DNA from: Actinomycetota bacterium
GTDB lineage: Bacteria; Actinomycetota; Acidimicrobiia; Spongiisociales; UBA5794
Reading direction: 5' to 3'
NCBI GenBank assembly: GCA_013151445.1
Contig: JAADIG010000011.1
Coordinates: 1-48,192 of the forward strand
Length of the DNA stretch: 48,192 nt
How positions within the stretch are numbered: the first letter of the stretch is position 1; each line of letters opens with the position of its first letter. A model generated the notes under the pieces. The model was not told where the DNA came from and made no database searches. It saw only the letters and a list, made by a program, of their open reading frames with translations. Shown here piece after piece: positions 48,114 through 48,192 of this stretch. The position numbers and the translations under genes were made by a program.

Positions 48114-48158
48114 GTCCTCCCATCAGCACTGTTTCCCCATCAGAATGGTCCTCCCATC
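48114..48158 (-). promoter_or_regulatory. Leader of the two-component operon with a repeated ribosome-site block
   Basis: GTCCTCCCATC (plus strand) occurs at 48114-48124 and again at 48148-48158. On the minus strand each reads GATGGGAGGAC, a strong ribosome-binding block. The upstream copy precedes a five-codon frame (48140-48123, Met-Gly-Lys-Gln-Cys-stop) that ends just before the second block. It may be a leader peptide coupling translation to the response regulator, or a repeat arising by chance. Confidence 0.35.
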
Positions 48159-48192
48159 GTGACCTTGTGGTACCCCTGCGACACAAAGTGGA

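Overview
The window is an ordinary-looking chromosomal segment of a moderately GC-rich actinobacterium. Evidence for this: an ECF sigma factor overlapping an RsrA-type zinc anti-sigma factor, a DtxR/IdeR-type iron regulator, a topoisomerase I with a lysine-rich tail instead of zinc fingers, the DUF2342 zinc-metalloprotease family found next to tilS in actinobacteria, and the gene order ftsH-folP-folK. The mixture (form II CO-dehydrogenase-like genes, many GTG/TTG starts, no mycobacterial or streptomycete cell-wall genes) makes a class Acidimicrobiia member my best guess; that is inference from gene content, not a search. Most genes lie on the minus strand and are packed in chains with 1-30 nt overlaps.

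Layout, left to right (most transcription runs right to left). 1-2.5 kb: clpC, cut by the window edge. 2.7-4.7 kb: an exported metallo-beta-lactamase-fold protein and, divergently, a polyprenyl diphosphate synthase. 4.8-9.5 kb: a chain headed by a predicted iron-sulfur DNA-binding regulator, followed by a DUF2520 protein (candidate ketopantoate reductase), panC, coaX and lysS, so vitamin B5/CoA synthesis is tied to a possible redox/iron signal. 9.6-16.5 kb: tilS-hpt-ftsH-folP-(phosphatase-like protein)-folK, with a DUF2342 protease upstream. 16.5-18.1 kb: two small proteins, an RsrA/SigR pair and tRNA-Thr(CGT). 18.2-25.7 kb: sugar-epimerase-like protein, acyltransferase, holB-tmk, an MFS exporter and topA. 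25.8-29.4 kb: an IdeR-like regulator beside an iron-type ABC binding protein and a double permease, without an ATPase gene.

29.4-33.8 kb holds coxG-coxS-coxL-coxM, a form II molybdenum hydroxylase operon bounded by long inverted repeats on both sides. coxL carries an apparent one-base frameshift. 33.9-37.7 kb: a two-gene MacB/FtsX-type ABC system and a divergent TetR regulator with a palindromic operator between them. 37.7-48.1 kb: HAD phosphatase, YcaD-like MFS carrier, endonuclease/exonuclease/phosphatase protein, acyl-CoA synthetase, RmuC, a crotonase lacking both usual catalytic glutamates, an ABHD18-like alpha/beta hydrolase, and a two-component system at the right edge.

No CRISPR array, insertion sequence, prophage or rRNA was seen. 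The longest gene-free stretches are 29122-29391, 2502-2726, 3564-3757 and 43477-43659; all are under 300 bases. The points most worth a second look are the coxL frameshift, the degenerate phosphatase between folP and folK, the membrane-tailed FolK, the iron-sulfur regulator heading a pantothenate operon, and the family of long perfect inverted repeats between operons.
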